NCBI GenBank assembly: GCA_030323885.1 | Contig: CM059193.1 | Span: forward strand, 76,907,447-76,971,446 | DNA length: 64,000 bases | Direction: 5' to 3' | Source: Branchipolynoe longqiensis | Taxonomy: Eukaryota > Annelida > Polychaeta > Phyllodocida > Polynoidae | Shown here: piece after piece, positions 60,445 to 64,000 of the stretch | Layout of the letters: the number at the start of each line of letters is the position of its first letter | How positions within the stretch are numbered: position 1 is the first letter of the stretch | Translations under genes and position numbers: made by a program | Notes under the pieces: model-generated | The model's database searches: none | Seen by the model: only the letters and a program-made list of their open reading frames with translations | What the model was told of the DNA's origin: nothing

Positions 60445-60933
60445 CGGTGTTGCAGTTTCCGCGGCACACCAGTTTGCCAGGGACATATCACTTCTGCGCA
60501 TGTGTCAAAATCGAACAGCATCGTCACTAACCTTATAAATTTAATATAATGTTGGTAAAGATGTTTTCTATATGTGTACCAGGTGATTTGTTTCTAGGTG
60601 GTGTGGTTTTAGAGATATTTCACTTTTGCTGTATTTTCTGTATGCAAATTGGTCAGGACCATTGACAATGCCTTGAGTTTGACGGTATGCGCAGTGCAAC
60701 GCATTACTTTTATTCAAAATTAATAGAAATCAAGAACCCTCACATTATAAATTAAATATAATCTGTTTGTTGAATATGTTTTCTGTATGTGTGCCAAGCG
60801 GTTTGTTTCTAGGGGGTGTAATGAGAGATATTTGACTTTTTCTGTATGAAGATCACTCACGGCGATTCACAATGCATTTGAATGGATGTGTCCCTGGCAA
60901 ACTGGTGTGCCGCGGAAACTGCAACATCGGCAT
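60445..60933. mobile_element. MITE family M6 with ends of about 43 bp
   Basis: Left GTTGCAGTTTCCGCGGCACA through CCAGTTTGCCAGGGACA; right exact or near-exact inverse (TGTCCCTGGCAAACTGGTGT through GCCGCGGAAACTGCAAC). Interior holds two related blocks each with TTTTCTATATGTGT and GAGATATTT. About 490 bp, no ORF. Confidence 0.8.
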
Positions 60934-61009
60934 TGGTTTCTCGGAATACACAGGGTATCAGTTCAAAAGTGTTTAGAGGTATTGAAATTGTTGACACATT
61001 GGGCGTAAT

Positions 61010-61820
61010 CGATTAATCAACTCGGGTCACCGGAGTCACTTCTTGGCTCATGCGCACATCCTACAGACTCGGGTTGAATAAACAAATACGCTTGGGGTGG
61101 ATTAAATGGTGGCTTAATCTGAAACGTAAAATTTTTTTTTCAATAACCGATATATGTACAGCAAAATAGGATTTAAAGTATTCTATGATTGTAGAAGCTG
61201 ACAATCTGGGTTATTAAAAAAGAAAGCATTAAAACAACACGTAGGAGTTGTGCTGGTAACAGTTATCCTACAGGTACCAGCACAGATGTGACATCATCGC
61301 TCCCATCAAACCCCAGCCAAGAGGTGGGTTACTGGGGTCGGGTCGTTTTGCACACGGCACGTGTATTTGTCGACTCCACTCGCTTGTGTTTTATTTGAAA
61401 TTCTGGCGACTCGGCTGAGCTGAGTCGCCCGGTGTCGTATTTTCAGCGCCCGGTCATTCTCAGCGGCCCGTCGTGGTCAAAAGACCCGTGGCATCGCCGG
61501 CTACAAGCTCAGCTGGTGCCCGGCAGTGTTAGGGACCGATTACACCGAAATCTATTGAATGCGATCATATTTAACAGAATTACATACTCAAATAATGAAA
61601 TTTAATTAAATTAACCTTAAATTCCAAGCGATATTAACGTAGCAGCTCGATCAGCGTCGAATCGCCGAGTGTAAACAAAACAAATAGCAGTGCTCGCGGC
61701 AACATTCGAAAATCCGCGCATGCGCAGAAGCCACGACAGGCCGCTGAGAATGACCGGGCGCTGAGAATACGACACCGGGTCGTGTTAATCGATTACGGCT
61801 ATTCTGCTTATTTCTACCTA
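61010..61820. mobile_element. MITE M3 copy 3, interrupted
   Basis: M3 interior is recognisable (CGCACATCCTACAGACTCGG, ACAGCAAAATAGGATTTAAA, TTTTGCACACGGCACGTG, GAGTCGCCCGG), then is cut by another MITE at 61433-61774 and resumes GTCGTGTTAATCGATTACGG. The outer ends are lost. Also carries an insertion of about 130 bp near 61200-61340. Confidence 0.72.
61433..61774. mobile_element. MITE M5 with 45-bp ends inserted in M3
   Basis: TGTCGTATTTTCAGCGCCCG at the left and the inverse CGGGCGCTGAGAATACGACA at the right. The inverted match runs through CGGTCATTCTCAGCGG to GTCGTGG. CCGG on each side (61429-61432, 61775-61778) is a candidate target duplication. Interior holds the shared module (61545-61660). 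Confidence 0.82.
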
Positions 61821-62091
61821 CATTTCCGGAGAGCACTACAAAATATTGGTACTCATGCAGTGTGAATATCATGTAAAGCAATAATAAGTGATGAGGTCAA
61901 TGAGGGCTTCTCGTGGTCAATTTAGGGAGAGCAATAGTTCAAGGAAGGAAGGATAAGAGGAAGGGAGGAAGGTTGATTCATATGAACGGGAGGAAGGAGG
62001 GAGGGAAGGAAGGAAAGGGAAGGTTTATTCATATGGAGAGTGAGGAAGGAATTAAGGGAGGGCGGAATTAAGGCAGGGAGGAAGGATTGGT

Positions 62092-63047
62092 GTAGTCCGA
62101 TAAAAATATCAAATTTTCAAAAATAAAACAATAGACGAGATCAACGTTCCGATTGCGCATGCGCTGAAAACGGTGTTGGCAGCAAAGCAAAGGCGTACAG
62201 GATATAAATAAAAACATGAATAAAATAAGTAAAACTGACTCTGGCTATGACTAACACAAGACTGAGTGTACAGATTTCTCTAAATCTAAATGCACACGGC
62301 ATAAGATGTGCTGCTTATATTGATGTAAATGTAGTGCTGGATAAAAGATTAATATCTTAATTTATTATATTATTTTTTATAGTTGGTATTCTATGTACCA
62401 AACAAGAGCTGAGATGAACTGAAACTAGTACATTTCATAGCTGCACCCAGTGTATTAGCATGTGCCATCTGCTTCTCATGGATTTGTTTTTCTTCCACGC
62501 ATCCCACAATGCACCGCACCACTGGAATGGTTTGTTTGTTGTTTTACGTCCTAGCAACATCTAAGGTCATATCAGGACAGGTCCCCACTTGTGACAGTGC
62601 ACTCATGGTGACTTTATAGTGCTGTCCCACTGGGAAACCAGGCCACCGGCACCATGACCTGGTATCCCACTCAGTCACATTATCCTGATATTGAGCACAC
62701 CAGTCCTTGCCATGTCCTAATAATGCCGAGCGCCTGGCTAGGAAGCAACAAGTATCAATGGTGGAATGGTGATGTAGTCTATTATCTAGATTCTACATAT
62801 CTAACTTAGATATTGGTGTACTTATTTAAACATTTGTCATCACACTGAAGGGTATACAGATGCAATTTAAGAGAACCTGTTATTGCAGACACTTATGGTG
62901 GAGTTTTGGTGTGCTTGCCAAAATTAATTTGCATGGTTGTACTTCAAATATCTCCAAAGTTAACCATCTAAAATAAGTTACTTCAAACTAAAGTAAATCT
63001 TATGTATTTATCTCAGAAACTAAACCATCGGACTAGGCAACTTTCAT
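62092..63047. mobile_element. MITE M1 copy with nested insertions
   Basis: Left remnant GTGTAGTCCGATAAAAATAT, right inverse CATCGGACTAGGCAACTTT. Inside are the second arm of the dispersed inverted repeat (62147-62533) and a SINE (62530-62770). The M1 right half resumes at about 62780. Confidence 0.6.
62530..62770 (-). mobile_element. SINE body, GGTCATATCAGGAC family
   Basis: GTTTTACGTCCTAGCAACAT ... GGTCATATCAGGACAGG ... CCCACTCAGTCACATTATCC ... CCATGTCCTAATAATGCCGA ... GGAAGCAACAAGTATCAA; tail on the left, so minus-strand sense. The tRNA head is missing. Confidence 0.72.
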
Positions 63048-64000
63048 TGTTGCTGCATACCAAGTCAATTTAATCAAACCTACAACTGCTGAAGCACGAT
63101 TTGTCAGTTGTATGTGCATGCCGGGATTAATTTAGTATTTAGCACTTTTAATACATCAAATTAAGATTAAAATGACAAAATAAGGTCAATTGTAACCATC
63201 CAACTAAATCTTTTTTTTAAATGCATTTAGCTAGTTCAGTTTACATGTTGCAAGTTTCAAGCATGCTTATATTGCTCATTACTATTTCTGCATTAATAAA
63301 AAGTAAACTAATGATTTTAAGAAGGCATCGAAAGCAATTTTCCCAGATTAACCGCTCTAATCCATTTAGAGTTCTTTATTTGAGCTTTAAAGTGCGAAAA
63401 TGAAAACACAAATAACCTTGCCTAAAGGAGAGCACAACCTTTATTTATGAATCAGGATACATGAATAAATGAAAGTTCCAAAGGGCACGTTGGCAGATAG
63501 TAATTGCCCTCATATTAAAAAGCGCCGGCAAAAGACGTAACGCAATAAATAGGAGGGTTTTTCTCCACAACCCGCTCCATGGATATTGCTCGTTCCTGGG
63601 GTCATCCCCCAACAGCCGGTTCCGCTAGCGACATAGGCAGGGCTAAAAGCAAATTGTAATTAATGCCACAATCACACCCATGCCGGCAAGGTACTCACTC
63701 CCACGAGCAACTCACCAGTCAAAGCCGCCACTCAGGATAGTCCGAGAACTAAAAGAACGAGACAACACCCAAAAGTTGCAATTATGTTAGACTACAGGTT
63801 TGTCTGAGATGCGACCGGCTTTTGGTTTCCCCCCGAGGGCGGGCGAATTCCATGGAGCTGAGAAACCGAGGATGTACAAGACAAAAAGGCTGCATGATGT
63901 TGTAAACATACCCCCCGAAATCATTCATATTAAACACTTGTTTTCAGAGAGAAAAAAACAAAAAAAATTAATAAACGGTGGTGAAGACAATAAATCTCTG
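63048..64000. other. Unassigned; no gene supported
   Basis: 63048-63400 is AT-rich, with one 60-codon ORF lacking any recognisable domain. From about 63420 the composition changes (GC-richer, CGCCGGCAAAAGACGTAACG, CAACAGCCGGTTCCGCTAGC), as if entering another repeat or retroelement whose body lies outside the window. I see no terminal repeat or protein domain. Confidence 0.35.

Noticed and set aside
1..64000. Bacterial operons, riboswitches, secretion or defence systems
   Set aside because: Introns, SINEs and eukaryotic transposons throughout; nothing resembles a prokaryotic locus.

Overview
This is a metazoan nuclear window, most likely from a mollusc. It has spliced genes with GT..AG introns, non-coding DNA dominated by transposable elements, long TGTGTC/ACAGACAC microsatellites, and two copies of a tRNA-derived SINE whose body (GTGCATATAAAAGACCCCTT ... 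GTCGTTAAACAAAACAAAC) I know as very common in bivalve and gastropod genomes. No CRISPR array, operon or rRNA gene is visible. The mollusc call is inference; the eukaryotic call is certain.

One host gene can be supported. It has nine exons on the + strand, 36647-54130, and encodes a 415-residue PLP enzyme of the D-cysteine desulfhydrase / ACC deaminase family. All eight introns have GT-AG ends and the reading frame closes exactly (1248 nt with the stop). A TATA-like box lies about 140 bp upstream of the ATG. The introns hold a LINE, SINEs, MITEs and remnants of tyrosine-recombinase (YR) retroelements.

Layout. 582-5657: a YR retrotransposon with Ngaro/PAT-type split direct repeats (A1-ORFs-B1-A2-B2) and lightly broken gag, RT-RNase H and YR frames. 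5695-11568: a near-intact PIF/Harbinger transposon with inverted ends, a MADF/Myb-like gene on + and a three-exon HARBI1-like transposase on -, plus a recent 1.33-kb internal tandem duplication affecting both genes. 11.6-16.0 kb: MITEs and two mutually inverted microsatellite arrays. 16.2-19.4 kb: broken minus-strand Ty3/gypsy pol, interrupted by a MITE. 19.4-23.1 kb (with a further right end at 29.0-29.2 kb): a second, decayed Harbinger family. 23.1-24.5 kb: a + strand gypsy integrase-LTR fragment. 24.7-29.6 kb: MITEs, SINEs and LINE fragments. 29.7-36.0 kb: a GC-rich, internally deleted DIRS/Ngaro-like element, part of which is tandemly duplicated (about 2.0 kb) together with clusters of a 14-bp inverted motif and microsatellite. 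36.5-54.1 kb: the host gene. 54.2-63.4 kb: nested MITEs, a solo gypsy LTR and a 204-bp tandem repeat. 63.4-64.0 kb: unassigned.

The most interesting material is: (i) the desulfhydrase-like enzyme has Met at a position that is, from memory, Glu in ACC deaminases and Ser in plant D-cysteine desulfhydrases; (ii) a duplication inside a Harbinger element copies the terminal exon of one gene and a splice donor of the opposing gene; (iii) short DNA transposons share termini but each has its own recurrent internal word, and conversely elements with unrelated termini share one internal module; (iv) nested insertions can be resolved to the base, including one with an apparent CCGG target duplication.
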